DNA from: Pseudomonas sp. MM213
Lineage (GTDB): Bacteria; Pseudomonadota; Gammaproteobacteria; Pseudomonadales; Pseudomonadaceae
Length of the DNA: 64,000 nt
Direction of reading: 5' to 3'
NCBI RefSeq assembly: GCF_020423045.1
Contig: NZ_CP081943.1
Span: 6,572,001 to 6,636,000 of the forward strand
Shown piece by piece: positions 16,564-26,552 of the stretch. The first letter of the stretch is position 1. Every line of letters starts with the position of its first letter. The notes beneath the pieces are model-generated. The model saw only the letters and a program-made list of their open reading frames with translations, ran no database searches and was not told the origin of the DNA. A program made the translations under genes and the position numbers.

Positions 16564-17928
16564 TCAGAGCCCGGTCAACATCGCGTCCGCCGGTGCATCG
16601 GCGCGCAATTGCGCGGTCAGCATGAAGTACACGAAACCCACGGCCATGAAGCCGAGGAAAATCGCACCGATCAGCGCGTTGAACCACGCCATCGCCACCA
16701 GGCACACCACCGCCAGCACCAGTGCAATGGCCGGCACCAACGGGTAGCACGGCGCGCGGAAAGTGCGCTCCAGGTTCGGCTCGGTTTTACGCAGCTTGAA
16801 CAGGCTGAGCATGCTCATGATGTACATCACAATCGCGCCGAACACTGCCATGGTGATCATCGCGGCGGTGAGCGTCATGCCGCCGAGGTTGATCAAGCCG
16901 TCGCTGTAGATCGCCGCGATCCCGATGACACCACCGGCGATGATTGCCCGGTGCGGCGTCTGGAAACGCGAGAGTTTGGCCAGCGACGCCGGCAGGTAAC
17001 CGGCTCGCGCAAGGGCGAAGAACTGCCGCGAGTAACCGAGGATGATCCCGTGGAAACTCGCCACCAGGCCGAACAGGCCAATCCACACCAGCATGTGCAA
17101 CCAGCCGGAGCTTTCGCCGACCACGGTTTTCATCGCTTGTGGCAGCGGGTCGTTGATGTTCGACAGGGTGCGCCAGTCGCCGACGCCGCCGGCAAAGAAC
17201 ATCACGCCCATGGCCAACAACACCAAGGTCAAAATGCCGCTGATGTACGCCTTGGGAATCGTGCGTTTCGGGTCCTTGGCTTCTTCGGCAGCCATGGCGG
17301 CGCCTTCGATGGCGAGGAAAAACCAGATGGCAAACGGAATCGCCGCGAACATCCCGGCAATCGCCGGTGCGCCGAACACATCGGAGCCGGCCCAGCCATT
17401 CAGCGCGAAGTTACTGAAGCTGAACGCCGGCGCAACCACGCCCATGAACACCAGCAATTCGGCCACCGCGAGTACGCAGACCACCAGCTCGAATGTTGCT
17501 GCCAGTTTCACCCCGAGGATGTTCAGGCCCATGAACACGATATAGGCGCCGACCGCTGCGTGTTTTGGGTCGAGGGCGGGGAATTGCACGTTGAGGTAGG
17601 CGCCGATTGCCAATGCGATGGCCGGTGGGGCGAAGACGAATTCGATCAGCGTCGCCAGCCCGGCGATCAATCCGCCTTTCTCGCCAAAGGCGCGGCGGCT
17701 GTAGGCAAAGGGACCGCCGGCGTGGGGAATCGCCGTGGTCAGCTCGGTGAAGCTGAAGATGAAGCAGGTGTACATCGTGGCGACCATGAAGGACGTCACC
17801 AGGAAACCAAGTGTGCCCGCCACGCCCCAGCCGTAACTCCAGCCGAAATACTCACCGGAAATCACCAGCCCGACCGCGATGCCCCACAGGTGCAGCGTGC
17901 CCAGCGTGGGTTTGAGTTGTGTGTTCAT
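16564..17928 (-). CDS. eat: Ethanolamine permease (APC superfamily)
   Basis: A 454-residue inner-membrane transporter with about twelve membrane segments. The N-terminal segment GIAVGLVISGEYFGWSYGWG and the loop FAYSRRAFGEKGG match the ethanolamine permease branch of the APC family. The start at 17928 (MNTQLKPTLGTLHLWG) has GGGAG upstream; open sequence beyond it runs into a REP element and is not coding. Ethanolamine lyase genes are not in the window, so the true substrate could be another small amine used together with the DUF1989 protein. Confidence 0.85.
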   Translation of the reverse strand: MNTQLKPTLGTLHLWGIAVGLVISGEYFGWSYGWGVAGTLGFLVTSFMVATMYTCFIFSFTELTTAIPHAGGPFAYSRRAFGEKGGLIAGLATLIEFVFAPPAIALAIGAYLNVQFPALDPKHAAVGAYIVFMGLNILGVKLAATFELVVCVLAVAELLVFMGVVAPAFSFSNFALNGWAGSDVFGAPAIAGMFAAIPFAIWFFLAIEGAAMAAEEAKDPKRTIPKAYISGILTLVLLAMGVMFFAGGVGDWRTLSNINDPLPQAMKTVVGESSGWLHMLVWIGLFGLVASFHGIILGYSRQFFALARAGYLPASLAKLSRFQTPHRAIIAGGVIGIAAIYSDGLINLGGMTLTAAMITMAVFGAIVMYIMSMLSLFKLRKTEPNLERTFRAPCYPLVPAIALVLAVVCLVAMAWFNALIGAIFLGFMAVGFVYFMLTAQLRADAPADAMLTGL

Positions 17929-18096
17929 GCGTTTGCTCCCTGAACGGTTTGGACAGCTCGGGGAGGGCGTGTGCAGTGGGCGTGCCAGTGTGGTGATGGC
18001 CGTCGTAAAGCGCAAAAAGGTGTCGTATCGGGGATGTTCGGCGCCGGATGGATGGGTTTTATGCATCAGTTGGGGGCGTTGGTGTCTGTTATGCCG

Positions 18097-18170
18097 TCTT
18101 CGCGGGCAAGCCTCGCTCCTACAGGGGATCGGCGCATTCAAAACTGTAGGAGCGAGGCTTGCCCGCGAAG
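18097..18170. repeat. REP pair (BIME), GCGAGGCTTGCCCGCGAA type
   Basis: Inverted arms at 18097-18124 and 18144-18170, between the divergent permease gene and the kdp operon. Confidence 0.85.
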
Positions 18171-18321
18171 GGGCCCGCAAAAACACCGCTGTAACGCCCG
18201 CATAAACCCACTCTTTACACTTTCTTTATGCACAGCCAGCACCCTCGATCTCGCTCCTTTACAGCCTTCCTTCCGACAATGACTCCACACGCGGCAATAC
18301 GCCGTAACACGGAGAACTTCC

Positions 18322-18411
18322 ATGAGCGTTCTGGACGGGGTGTCACTGCTGTTGGCAGTGGGGCTGTTCATTTATCTGTTGGTTGCGCTGTTGCGCGCGG
18401 ACCGGAACTAG
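18322..18411 (+). CDS. kdpF: KdpF, small subunit of the Kdp K+ ATPase
   Basis: A 29-residue single-span membrane peptide (MSVLDGVSLLLAVGLFIYLL, then VALLRADRN) that stabilises the KdpABC complex. It begins the operon and ends eight bases before kdpA. Confidence 0.9.
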   Translation: MSVLDGVSLLLAVGLFIYLLVALLRADRN

Positions 18412-18419
18412 GAGCGGCT

Positions 18420-20114
18420 ATGCACAGTTATGACTATTGGCTGATCCTGGCCTTCTTCGCCGTGGTGCTGATCCCGGCACCGTTTCTCGGGCGGTTCTAC
18501 TACAAGGTCATGGAAGGCCAGCGCACCTGGCTGACACCGATCCTGGGACCTGTGGAGCGTGGCTGTTATCGGGTGGCCGGCGTTGATCCGCAAGCCGAAC
18601 AGAGCTGGCAGAAATACACCCTGGCCTTGCTCGCCTTCAACCTTGCGGGCTTTTTGCTGTTGTTCGTGATCCTGTTGTTCCAGGACCACTTGCCGCTCAA
18701 CCCGCAAAACCTGCCGGGTCAGGAGTGGACGCTGGCGTTCAACACCGCCGTCAGTTTCATGACCAATACCAACTGGCAGGGCTACAGCGGCGAAGCCTCG
18801 CTGAGCTACCTGAGCCAGATGGTCGGCCTCACCGTGCAGAACTTCGTCAGCGCCGCCACCGGCCTCGCTGTGCTGGTTGCGTTGTGCCGGGGTATCGGTC
18901 GCAAATCGACCAAAACCCTGGGCAATTTCTGGGTCGACATGACCCGCGCCACCCTCTACGGCCTGCTGCCGCTGTGCCTGCTGCTGGCGCTGTATCTGGT
19001 CTGGCAGGGCGTGCCGCAAACTTTCGCGCAGTACGTGAATGCGGTGACGATGCAAGGCGTCGATCAGGTGATCCCGCTCGGCCCGGCCGCCAGCCAGATT
19101 GCGATCAAGCAACTGGGCACCAACGGTGGCGGCTTCTTCGGCGTCAACTCGGCGCACCCGTTCGAGAACCCGACAGCGTGGAGCAACCTGTTCGAAGTGG
19201 CCTCGATCATTCTGATCCCGGTCGCCCTGGTGTTCACCTTCGGTCATTACGTCAAAGACCTGCGTCAGAGCCGCGCGATCATCGCCTGCATGCTGGCGCT
19301 GTTCCTGATTGGCGGCGCGACTTCGCTGTGGGCTGAATACCAACCGAACCCGACCCTGAACAACGTCGCCGTCGAACAGACCGCGCCGCTGGAAGGCAAG
19401 GAAGCGCGCTTCGGCACCACCGCCACGGTGTTGTGGTCGGTGACCACGACCGCCGCATCCAACGGCTCGGTCAACGGCATGCACGACAGCCTCAACCCGC
19501 TGAGCGGCATGGTTGCGATGGTCAACATGATGGTCGGCGAAGTGATCTTCGGCGGCGTCGGTGCCGGGCTCTACGGCATGTTGCTCAACGTGCTGATCGC
19601 GGTGTTCCTCGCCGGCCTGATGATCGGCCGCACCCCGGAATACCTCGGCAAAAAACTGCAGGCCAAGGAAGTGCAACTGCTGGTGGTGACTTTGCTGGTC
19701 ATGCCGGTCGGCGTGCTGGTGCTTGGTGCGATTGCCGCGAGCCTGCCGGGCCCGGTCGCCTCGGTGAGCAACCCCGGTGCCCACGGTTTCAGTCAGTTGC
19801 TGTACGCCTACACCTCGGCGAGTGCCAACAACGGTTCGGCGTTCGGCGGCTTCGGTGCCAACACCGCGTTCCATAACCTGATGCTCGGCCTGGGCATGTT
19901 GATCGGTCGCTTCGGTTACATCCTTCCGGTACTGGCCCTGGCCGGCAGCCTGGCAATGAAGAAAACCGCACCGATCGGCCAGAACAGTTTCCCGACCCAC
20001 GGCCCGCTGTTTGTGACGTTGCTGACCGTGACCATTTTGCTGGTGGGTGGTTTGACCTTCCTGCCGACATTGGCGCTGGGTCCTATCGCTGAACATTTGA
20101 GCATGGGCTTCTGA
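18420..20114 (+). CDS. kdpA: KdpA, K+-binding and translocating subunit
   Basis: A 564-residue inner-membrane subunit with about ten membrane helices that forms the K+ selectivity filter of the high-affinity Kdp pump. The start [17 protein letters not shown] has the TAGGAG ribosome site overlapping the kdpF stop. The filter-type loops are visible as [30 protein letters not shown] and [13 protein letters not shown]. The open frame extends upstream through kdpF, but that extension is in a different frame from KdpF and is not expected to be translated. The next gene, kdpB, begins seven bases after the stop. Confidence 0.97.
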   Translation: MHSYDYWLILAFFAVVLIPAPFLGRFYYKVMEGQRTWLTPILGPVERGCYRVAGVDPQAEQSWQKYTLALLAFNLAGFLLLFVILLFQDHLPLNPQNLPGQEWTLAFNTAVSFMTNTNWQGYSGEASLSYLSQMVGLTVQNFVSAATGLAVLVALCRGIGRKSTKTLGNFWVDMTRATLYGLLPLCLLLALYLVWQGVPQTFAQYVNAVTMQGVDQVIPLGPAASQIAIKQLGTNGGGFFGVNSAHPFENPTAWSNLFEVASIILIPVALVFTFGHYVKDLRQSRAIIACMLALFLIGGATSLWAEYQPNPTLNNVAVEQTAPLEGKEARFGTTATVLWSVTTTAASNGSVNGMHDSLNPLSGMVAMVNMMVGEVIFGGVGAGLYGMLLNVLIAVFLAGLMIGRTPEYLGKKLQAKEVQLLVVTLLVMPVGVLVLGAIAASLPGPVASVSNPGAHGFSQLLYAYTSASANNGSAFGGFGANTAFHNLMLGLGMLIGRFGYILPVLALAGSLAMKKTAPIGQNSFPTHGPLFVTLLTVTILLVGGLTFLPTLALGPIAEHLSMGF

Positions 20115-20121
20115 GGAATCA

Positions 20122-22182
20122 ATGATGAATATGCCCGTAAGTAAAGCCGCCACCGTCAAGGCGCCGGAACAACCGAAAACCGCGATCTCGGCCCTGTGGC
20201 GTCCGGCGCTGGTGCAAGCCTTCGTCAAGCTCGACCCACGGCAGTTGCAGCGTGCGCCGGTGATGCTGGTGGTCGAACTGACCGCCGTCCTGACCACCGT
20301 GCTGTGCTTCATTCCCGACAGCGCCGTGCCGACCTTCGTCGCTGCGCAAATTGCTTTGTGGCTGTGGTTCACCGTGCTGTTCGCCAACTTCGCCGAAGCC
20401 TTGGCCGAAGGTCGCGGCAAGGCTCGCGCCGACAGCCTCAAGGCTGGCAGCGAAGGCTTGAGCGCACGCCGCAAAACCGGCAACGGCGCCTTTCAAGTGG
20501 TGCCGGCCACCAGCCTGCGCAAGGGCGATGTGGTGCGCGTCGAAGCCGGGGAAATGATCCCCGGTGACGGCGAGGTCATCGAAGGCATCGCGGCGGTCAA
20601 CGAAGCGGCGATTACCGGTGAATCCGCGCCGGTGATCCGTGAATCCGGCGGCGACCGTTCGGCCGTCACCGGCAACACCCGACTGGTCTCCGACTGGCTG
20701 CTGGTGCGCATCACCGCCAACCCTGGCGAGTCGACACTGGACCGCATGATCGCTTTGGTCGAAGGCGCCAAACGCCAGAAAACCCCGAACGAAGTGGCGC
20801 TCGACATCCTGCTGATCGGCCTGACGCTGATCTTCCTGCTGGTGGTCGTGACCCTGCAACCGTTCGCCCACTTCGCCAACGGCAGCCTGCCGCTGGTGTT
20901 CCTGGTGGCGTTATTGGTCACGCTGATTCCGACCACCATCGGCGGTTTGCTCTCGGCCATCGGCATCGCCGGCATGGACCGTCTGGTGCGCCTGAACGTG
21001 ATCGCCAAATCCGGGCGCGCCGTGGAAGCGGCGGGGGACGTGCACGTCCTGCTGCTGGACAAGACCGGCACCATCACCTTCGGTAACCGTCGTTGCACCG
21101 CGGTGTATGCCGCACCGGGTGTGAGCGCCAAGGAGCTGGCCGAGGGTGCGCTGTTCGCTTCGCTGGCCGATGACACCGCGGAAGGCAAGTCCATCGTCGA
21201 GTACCTGCGCGGCGTTCATCCACAACCCGAGCCTGCCACCGAAGTGCTGACGGCGGTGCCGTTCAGCGCCGAGACTCGCTTGTCCGGTGTCGACTATCAG
21301 GGCCGCGTGTATCGCAAGGGCGCAGTGGATTCGTTGCTGGCGTTCGTCGGCCTGAAACGCGCCGATCTCGCCCCGGCACTGTCCCGGGAAATCGACAAGA
21401 TCGCCCAGAGCGGCGGCACGCCGTTGCTGGTGTGCGCCGACGGTAAATTGCTCGGCGCGATTCACCTCAAGGACGTGGTCAAGCCAGGCATCCGCGAGCG
21501 TTTCGCCGAGCTGCGCAAACTGGGGATTCGCACCGTCATGGTGACCGGCGACAACCCGCTGACCGCCGCGGCGATTGCGGCCGAAGCCGGTGTGGACGAC
21601 GTGCTGGCTGAAGCTACGCCGGAGAAAAAACTGGCGCGCATTCGTCATGAGCAGAACGACGGTCGTCTGGTCGCCATGTGCGGCGACGGCGCCAACGACG
21701 CCCCGGCACTGGCCCAGGCCGACGTCGGCATGGCGATGAACGACGGCACACAAGCGGCGCGCGAAGCGGCCAACATGGTCGACCTCGACAGCGACCCGAC
21801 CAAGCTGCTGGACGTGGTGCAGATCGGCAAGGAATTGCTGGTGACTCGCGGTGCGCTGACGACGTTTTCGATCGCCAACGACGTCGCCAAATACTTCGCG
21901 ATTCTGCCGGCGCTGTTTGCCTCGATCTACCCGCAACTGGGTGTGCTCAACGTCATGCAACTGAGCAGTCCGCAGAGCGCGATTCTGTCGGCAATCGTGT
22001 TCAACGCCTTGATCATTGTGGTGCTGATTCCACTGGCCTTGCGTGGCGTGCGCGTGCAGGCGGCGAGTGCGGCGGCGTTGCTGCGCCGCAACCTGTTGAT
22101 CTACGGACTGGGCGGGATTCTGGTGCCGTTTGTGGGCATCAAGGCGATCGACATGCTGTTGACGGCGTTGCATCTGGTTTGA
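20122..22182 (+). CDS. kdpB: KdpB, catalytic P-type ATPase subunit
   Basis: A 686-residue P-type ATPase that powers K+ uptake. The phosphorylated Asp (about D313) is in [11 protein letters not shown], the actuator loop is TGES, the nucleotide and hinge motifs are MVTGDN and [16 protein letters not shown], and NDVAKYF lies in the C-terminal membrane part. Two neighbouring ATG codons (20122, 20125) follow GAGGAATC. The operon continues to kdpC after a 150-base gap that contains a REP pair. Confidence 0.97.
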   Translation: MMNMPVSKAATVKAPEQPKTAISALWRPALVQAFVKLDPRQLQRAPVMLVVELTAVLTTVLCFIPDSAVPTFVAAQIALWLWFTVLFANFAEALAEGRGKARADSLKAGSEGLSARRKTGNGAFQVVPATSLRKGDVVRVEAGEMIPGDGEVIEGIAAVNEAAITGESAPVIRESGGDRSAVTGNTRLVSDWLLVRITANPGESTLDRMIALVEGAKRQKTPNEVALDILLIGLTLIFLLVVVTLQPFAHFANGSLPLVFLVALLVTLIPTTIGGLLSAIGIAGMDRLVRLNVIAKSGRAVEAAGDVHVLLLDKTGTITFGNRRCTAVYAAPGVSAKELAEGALFASLADDTAEGKSIVEYLRGVHPQPEPATEVLTAVPFSAETRLSGVDYQGRVYRKGAVDSLLAFVGLKRADLAPALSREIDKIAQSGGTPLLVCADGKLLGAIHLKDVVKPGIRERFAELRKLGIRTVMVTGDNPLTAAAIAAEAGVDDVLAEATPEKKLARIRHEQNDGRLVAMCGDGANDAPALAQADVGMAMNDGTQAAREAANMVDLDSDPTKLLDVVQIGKELLVTRGALTTFSIANDVAKYFAILPALFASIYPQLGVLNVMQLSSPQSAILSAIVFNALIIVVLIPLALRGVRVQAASAAALLRRNLLIYGLGGILVPFVGIKAIDMLLTALHLV

Positions 22183-22195
22183 CCCTTGGCGAGCG

Positions 22196-22271
22196 CTTCG
22201 CGCTCGATCGCCGGCAAGCCGGCTCCTACAGGTGTGATATCGCCCTGTAGGAGCGAAGCTTGCTCGCGAAG
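22196..22271. repeat. Hybrid REP pair inside the kdp operon (kdpB-kdpC gap)
   Basis: The left arm (22205-22231) is of the CGCCGGCAAGCCGGC type, while the right arm (22245-22271) is of the GCGAAGCTTGCTCGCGAA type, so the two arms come from different REP subfamilies. Confidence 0.8.
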
Positions 22272-22332
22272 AATGCACCACGGTTCATCTATATGAACAC
22301 CGAATCTGTTCACCGAATTCGAGGATTTTGAA

Positions 22333-22878
22333 ATGTCCACAATGATACGTCCGGCCCTGAGCCTGCTGGTCCTGATGACCCTGATCACCGGCGTCGCTTA
22401 CCCGTTGGTGGTCACTGGCGTCGCGCAGGTCGCGTTCCCGGATCAGGCCAATGGCAGCCTCGTGCGTGACGCCGACGGCAAAGTCCGCGGCTCTTCGCTG
22501 ATTGCCCAGGATTTCACCGGTGACGCGTGGTTCCATCCACGCCCGTCGGCCGGCGCTTTCACCACGGTATCGAGCAGCGCCAGCAACCTGTCGCCAAGCA
22601 ATCCCGCGCTGGCCACTCGGGTGATCGACGATGCCAATAAACTGCTGGTGCCAGGCCAGGGGCCGGTGCCGTTGGCGCTGCTGACCACTTCTGGCAGCGG
22701 GCTTGATCCGCACTTGCCACCAGCGGCGATTGCCTATCAACTGGCGCGTGTTGCAGCGACGCGGAATCTGCCGGTGTCTACGCTTCAGAATCTGCTGGCC
22801 GCGCACATCGAACAGCCGTTGGTAGGCCCGCCGGTGGTGAATGTGTTGGCGCTGAACATGGCGTTGGAAAAGTTGTAA
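22333..22878 (+). CDS. kdpC: KdpC, accessory subunit of the Kdp ATPase
   Basis: A 181-residue subunit with one N-terminal membrane helix (about residues 8-28) and a periplasmic domain. Family motifs are FHPRPSAG in the first half and [13 protein letters not shown] and [11 protein letters not shown] toward the C-terminus. The ribosome site GAGG precedes ATG. It assembles with KdpA, KdpB and KdpF. Confidence 0.96.
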   Translation: MSTMIRPALSLLVLMTLITGVAYPLVVTGVAQVAFPDQANGSLVRDADGKVRGSSLIAQDFTGDAWFHPRPSAGAFTTVSSSASNLSPSNPALATRVIDDANKLLVPGQGPVPLALLTTSGSGLDPHLPPAAIAYQLARVAATRNLPVSTLQNLLAAHIEQPLVGPPVVNVLALNMALEKL

Positions 22879-22891
22879 ATCGGTGGCGCCG

Positions 22892-22963
22892 CCAATCGCT
22901 AGCAGGCTAGCTCCCACATGGAAATGCATACCCCCTGTGGGAGCTAGCCTGCTAGCGATGGCG
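22892..22963. repeat. REP pair inside the kdp operon (kdpC-kdpD gap), GCTAGC variant
   Basis: Arms at about 22895-22920 and 22935-22960. Both carry GAGCTAGCCTGCTAGCGA, a variant in which the usual GCGAGC core is changed to GCTAGC in both arms at once. Confidence 0.8.
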
Positions 22964-23009
22964 ATAGAACAATCACCACATCAACACCTGAAATAAGAGA
23001 TCCCCAAAC

Positions 23010-25667
23010 ATGAGTGACTCCGGCCGCGCCGACGCGCTGTTAGCAGACCTGCCCCGCGATGGCCGTGGCCGGCTCAAGGTTTTCCTCGGTGCCGCGCCCG
23101 GTGTCGGCAAGACCTACGCCATGCTGCAAGCGGCCCACACTCAGCTGCGCCAGGGCGTAAAGGTCATCGCCGGCGTGGTAGAAACCCACGGCCGTGCCGA
23201 AACCGAAGCGCTGCTCGGCGGCTTGCCGCAGCAACCGCTGGTGCGCTCGGAATACCGTGGCGTGATGCTCGAAGAAATGGACCTCGACGGCCTGCTCGCA
23301 GCCAAACCGAAACTGGTGCTGGTCGACGAACTGGCCCACAGCAACGCGCCCGGCAGTCGTCACGCCAAGCGCTGGCAAGACATTCAGGAACTGCTCGCCG
23401 CCGGCATCGACGTGTTCACCACGGTCAACGTCCAGCACCTGGAAAGCCTCAACGACCAGGTGCGCGGCATCACCGGCGTGCAGGTCCGCGAAACCTTGCC
23501 GGACTGGGTGCTGCAAGAAGCCTATGAACTGCTGCTGATCGACTTGCCGCCACGGGAGCTGCTCGAGCGACTGCGCGACGGCAAGGTCTACGTGCCGGAG
23601 CAGGCGCGGGCGGCCATCGATGCGTTTTTCACCCAGACCAACCTCACCGCCCTGCGCGAATTGGCGATGCAGACGGCGGCGGCCCAGGTCGATAACGATC
23701 TGGCGCAAGGGTATCGCCAGCTCGGCCAGGCGGCACCTGCGGTGCGCGGTCGGCTGCTGGTCGGTGTCGATGGCGATGCTCAGGCCGAACGCCTGGTGCG
23801 TCACGCCAGTCGTGTCGCCCAGCGCCGGCATTTGCCATGGAGCCTGGTGCACGTGGACAACGGCAGCGTGCGCGACGAGCAATCGCGCCTGCGTCTGCAA
23901 AGTGCCCAGCAACTGGCTGAACGTCTCGGTGGCGAAGTGGTGTTGTTGCGTGCCGGCGAAGTTGCGAAAACCCTGATCCAGCACGCAGCCGAACGCCGTG
24001 CCAGCCTGGTGTTGGTCGGTCAGTCCCGGCAGCGTTTGCGTCGGCGCCTGTTCGGCGGTGGTCTGGCCTCACGCTTGCTGCGCGATGCAAGTGGACTGGA
24101 AATCAACGTCCTCGACAGCGATCACGAACAGCATCAGCCGCGCCAGCGTTCGGCGCAGTCACTGGTGTGGTTCGACTATGCGCTGGCGCTGGTCGCAACC
24201 GTGCTCGCCAGCGCACTGGCCTGGGCCGTGGCGAGTGTCTTGCCGCTGCCGAACATCTCGCTGGTGTTCCTCGCCGCCGTGTTGCTGGTGGCGGTGCGCA
24301 GCAGCCTCGGCCCGGCGCTGGCCTGTGCGGCGCTGTCGTTTCTGACCTATGACTTTCTGTTCATTCCGCCGAATTTTTCCTTCAGCATCCAGCGCGAAGA
24401 AGACGTACTGACGCTGCTGTTTTTCCTGCTGATGGCTGCGCTCACCGGCAACCTCGCGGCGCGCCAGCGCCGGCAATTGCAGGCGTTGCGCGATACGCAG
24501 GAAGAGACCACCGAACTGCTCGACCTGTCGCGCAAACTCACCGCCGCCACCGACCGCCAGGCCGTGGTCAGCGCCGCCGCGCAGCATCTCAACGGCTGGA
24601 AAGACGTGCAGCTGTGCCTGCTCAATCGCGACGGTCAGGCGGGTTGGAAAGTCGAAACCGGTGGCCCCCTGGAATTCACCGAAGCCGAACGCGCCGCCGC
24701 CGATTGGGCCTGGCAACACGATCAACCGGCGGGCGCGGGCACCGGCACGTTGCCGTTCGGGCGTTGGTGGTGGTGGCCGCTTTCGGTGGAAGACGGGCCG
24801 CTGGCGTTGCTCGGCGTCTGTGCCAAAGAAGGGCAGACCTTGAGCGGTCAGCGTCGACGTTTGTTGACCGCGCTCAGTCAGCCGCTGGCCCAGGCGCTGG
24901 CACGCGCACAATTGGCCGAAGACCTGGAAGCGGCGCGGCTGCATGGTGAAACCGAGCAACTGCGCAGTGCCTTGCTGGCCTCGGTGTCCCACGATCTGCG
25001 CACGCCGCTGACCTCCATGCGCGGCAGCATCGACAGCCTGTTGGCGCTCGGCGAAGCCATCCCGCTGGAGGATCGTCGCGAACTGCTTGAAGGCACGCGT
25101 GATGAAGCCGAGCGCCTTGATCGCTACATTCAAAACCTGCTGGACATGACCCGCCTCGGTCACGGTGCGCTGAAGCTCGCGCGGGACTGGGTGTCACCGG
25201 CCGACATCGTTGGCAGTTCGCTCAATCGCCTGCGCGCGGTGCTGGCACCGTTGCAGGTCAACACCGATGTGCCCGCGCAACTGCCGCTGCTGTTCGTTCA
25301 CGCTGCGCTGATCGAGCAGGCGCTGGTCAACGTGCTGGAAAACGCCGCACGGTTTTCACCGGTGCATGGGCGTTTGCAATTGCGCGCCGGCGTGGATGAA
25401 AACGAGCTGTTCTTTTCGGTCAGCGATGAAGGCCCGGGCATTCCGGAGGAGGAGCGGGCGAAGATTTTCGACATGTTCTACACCGCCGCACGCGGTGATC
25501 GTGGCGGGCAGGGGACCGGGCTGGGGCTGGCGATCTGTCAGGGCATGGTCGGCGCGCACGGCGGGCGCATCAGCGTCGGTGACGGCATCGACGGGCGCGG
25601 CACCTGCATCACCCTTCACTTGCCCTTGCAGGAACAGCCTTCCTTTGAAATCGAGAGCGGACAGTGA
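23010..25667 (+). CDS. kdpD: KdpD, K+-responsive sensor histidine kinase
   Basis: An 885-residue sensor. In order it shows the N-terminal KdpD domain with Walker A GAAPGVGKTYAM, a universal-stress-type domain (about residues 245-365), four clustered membrane helices (about 395-490), a GAF-like region, the dimerisation/phosphoacceptor helix with H661 in SVSHDLRTPLTSMRGS, and an ATPase domain with NVLENAARFSP, DEGPGIP and GTGLGLAI. It phosphorylates KdpE when K+ is low or turgor falls. It lies downstream of kdpC and 26 or more bases before kdpE. Confidence 0.97.
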   Translation: MSDSGRADALLADLPRDGRGRLKVFLGAAPGVGKTYAMLQAAHTQLRQGVKVIAGVVETHGRAETEALLGGLPQQPLVRSEYRGVMLEEMDLDGLLAAKPKLVLVDELAHSNAPGSRHAKRWQDIQELLAAGIDVFTTVNVQHLESLNDQVRGITGVQVRETLPDWVLQEAYELLLIDLPPRELLERLRDGKVYVPEQARAAIDAFFTQTNLTALRELAMQTAAAQVDNDLAQGYRQLGQAAPAVRGRLLVGVDGDAQAERLVRHASRVAQRRHLPWSLVHVDNGSVRDEQSRLRLQSAQQLAERLGGEVVLLRAGEVAKTLIQHAAERRASLVLVGQSRQRLRRRLFGGGLASRLLRDASGLEINVLDSDHEQHQPRQRSAQSLVWFDYALALVATVLASALAWAVASVLPLPNISLVFLAAVLLVAVRSSLGPALACAALSFLTYDFLFIPPNFSFSIQREEDVLTLLFFLLMAALTGNLAARQRRQLQALRDTQEETTELLDLSRKLTAATDRQAVVSAAAQHLNGWKDVQLCLLNRDGQAGWKVETGGPLEFTEAERAAADWAWQHDQPAGAGTGTLPFGRWWWWPLSVEDGPLALLGVCAKEGQTLSGQRRRLLTALSQPLAQALARAQLAEDLEAARLHGETEQLRSALLASVSHDLRTPLTSMRGSIDSLLALGEAIPLEDRRELLEGTRDEAERLDRYIQNLLDMTRLGHGALKLARDWVSPADIVGSSLNRLRAVLAPLQVNTDVPAQLPLLFVHAALIEQALVNVLENAARFSPVHGRLQLRAGVDENELFFSVSDEGPGIPEEERAKIFDMFYTAARGDRGGQGTGLGLAICQGMVGAHGGRISVGDGIDGRGTCITLHLPLQEQPSFEIESGQ

Positions 25668-25723
25668 GTACTGAAAGTGAAGCCTGATACCCTTTGGACA
25701 TCTCCATGCCGCGACCGGAAACC

Positions 25724-26422
25724 ATGAGCCAGACCGCGACCATTTTGGTCATCGACGACGAACCGCAGATCCGCAAGTTCCTGCGCATCAGCCTCGCCTC
25801 CCAAGGCTACAAAGTGCTGGAGGCCGGCACCGGCACCGAAGGCCTGGCGCAAGCCGCATTGAACAAACCCGATTTGCTGGTGCTCGACCTCGGCCTGCCG
25901 GACATGGACGGCCAGCAAGTGCTGCGGGAGTTTCGCGAGTGGTCGACGGTGCCAGTGCTGGTGCTGTCGGTGCGCGCCGGTGAAGGTCAGAAGGTCGAAG
26001 CGCTGGATGGCGGAGCCAATGACTACGTGACCAAGCCGTTCGGCATTCAGGAATTTCTGGCGCGGGTGCGTGCCCTGTTGCGTCAGGCGCCGGTGGGCGA
26101 GGTGCAACAAGCGGCGTTGACGTTCGGCCCGTTGACCGTGGATCTGGCGTATCGCCGGGTGCTGCTCGAAGGCGTCGAAGTGGCGTTGACCCGCAAGGAA
26201 TACGCAGTGCTGGCGCAACTGGCGCGGCATCCGGGAAGGGTCATCACCCAGCAGCAATTGCTCAAGGATATCTGGGGGCCGACCCATACCGAAGACAGTC
26301 ACTATCTGCGGATTGTGGTGGGGCATTTGCGGCAGAAGCTGGCGGATGATCCGACGCAGCCACGGTTTATCGTGACCGAGGCGGGGGTTGGGTATCGGTT
26401 GTTGAGTGAGGGTGGGCTTTAG
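25724..26422 (+). CDS. kdpE: KdpE, response regulator of the kdp operon
   Basis: A 232-residue OmpR-type regulator. The receiver domain has acidic DDE near residue 11, the phosphoacceptor Asp55 in LVLDLGLPDMDG and the Lys in VTKPFG. The C-terminal winged helix ends with RIVVGHLRQKL and GVGYRL. I chose the start MSQTATILVIDD because homologues begin there; in-frame TTG 25694 and ATG 25706 have no better ribosome site. Confidence 0.96.
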   Translation: MSQTATILVIDDEPQIRKFLRISLASQGYKVLEAGTGTEGLAQAALNKPDLLVLDLGLPDMDGQQVLREFREWSTVPVLVLSVRAGEGQKVEALDGGANDYVTKPFGIQEFLARVRALLRQAPVGEVQQAALTFGPLTVDLAYRRVLLEGVEVALTRKEYAVLAQLARHPGRVITQQQLLKDIWGPTHTEDSHYLRIVVGHLRQKLADDPTQPRFIVTEAGVGYRLLSEGGL

Positions 26423-26442
26423 TTTTGTGTTGGGTGGGATGA

Positions 26443-26527
26443 CGCTTTCGCGGGCAAGTCGGATCGCCGCACCGCTCGCTCCTACAAGGCTGCACTCGAC
26501 CCGTAGGAGCGAGGCTTGCCCGCGAAG
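26443..26527. repeat. Hybrid REP pair after kdpE
   Basis: The left arm (26443-26482) is the long form seen at 62831-62954 (CAAGTCGGATCGCCGCACC), while the right arm (26503-26527) is the common GCGAGGCTTGCCCGCGAA type. It separates the convergent kdpE and patatin genes. Confidence 0.8.
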
Positions 26528-26552
26528 AGGCCCTCACATTCACCCGAGACCC

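Noticed and set aside
18408..20483. 691-codon minus-strand open frame opposite kdpA
   Set aside because: Antisense shadow of kdpA and the start of kdpB; composition (Gln, Arg and His rich) is an artefact of the complementary reading.
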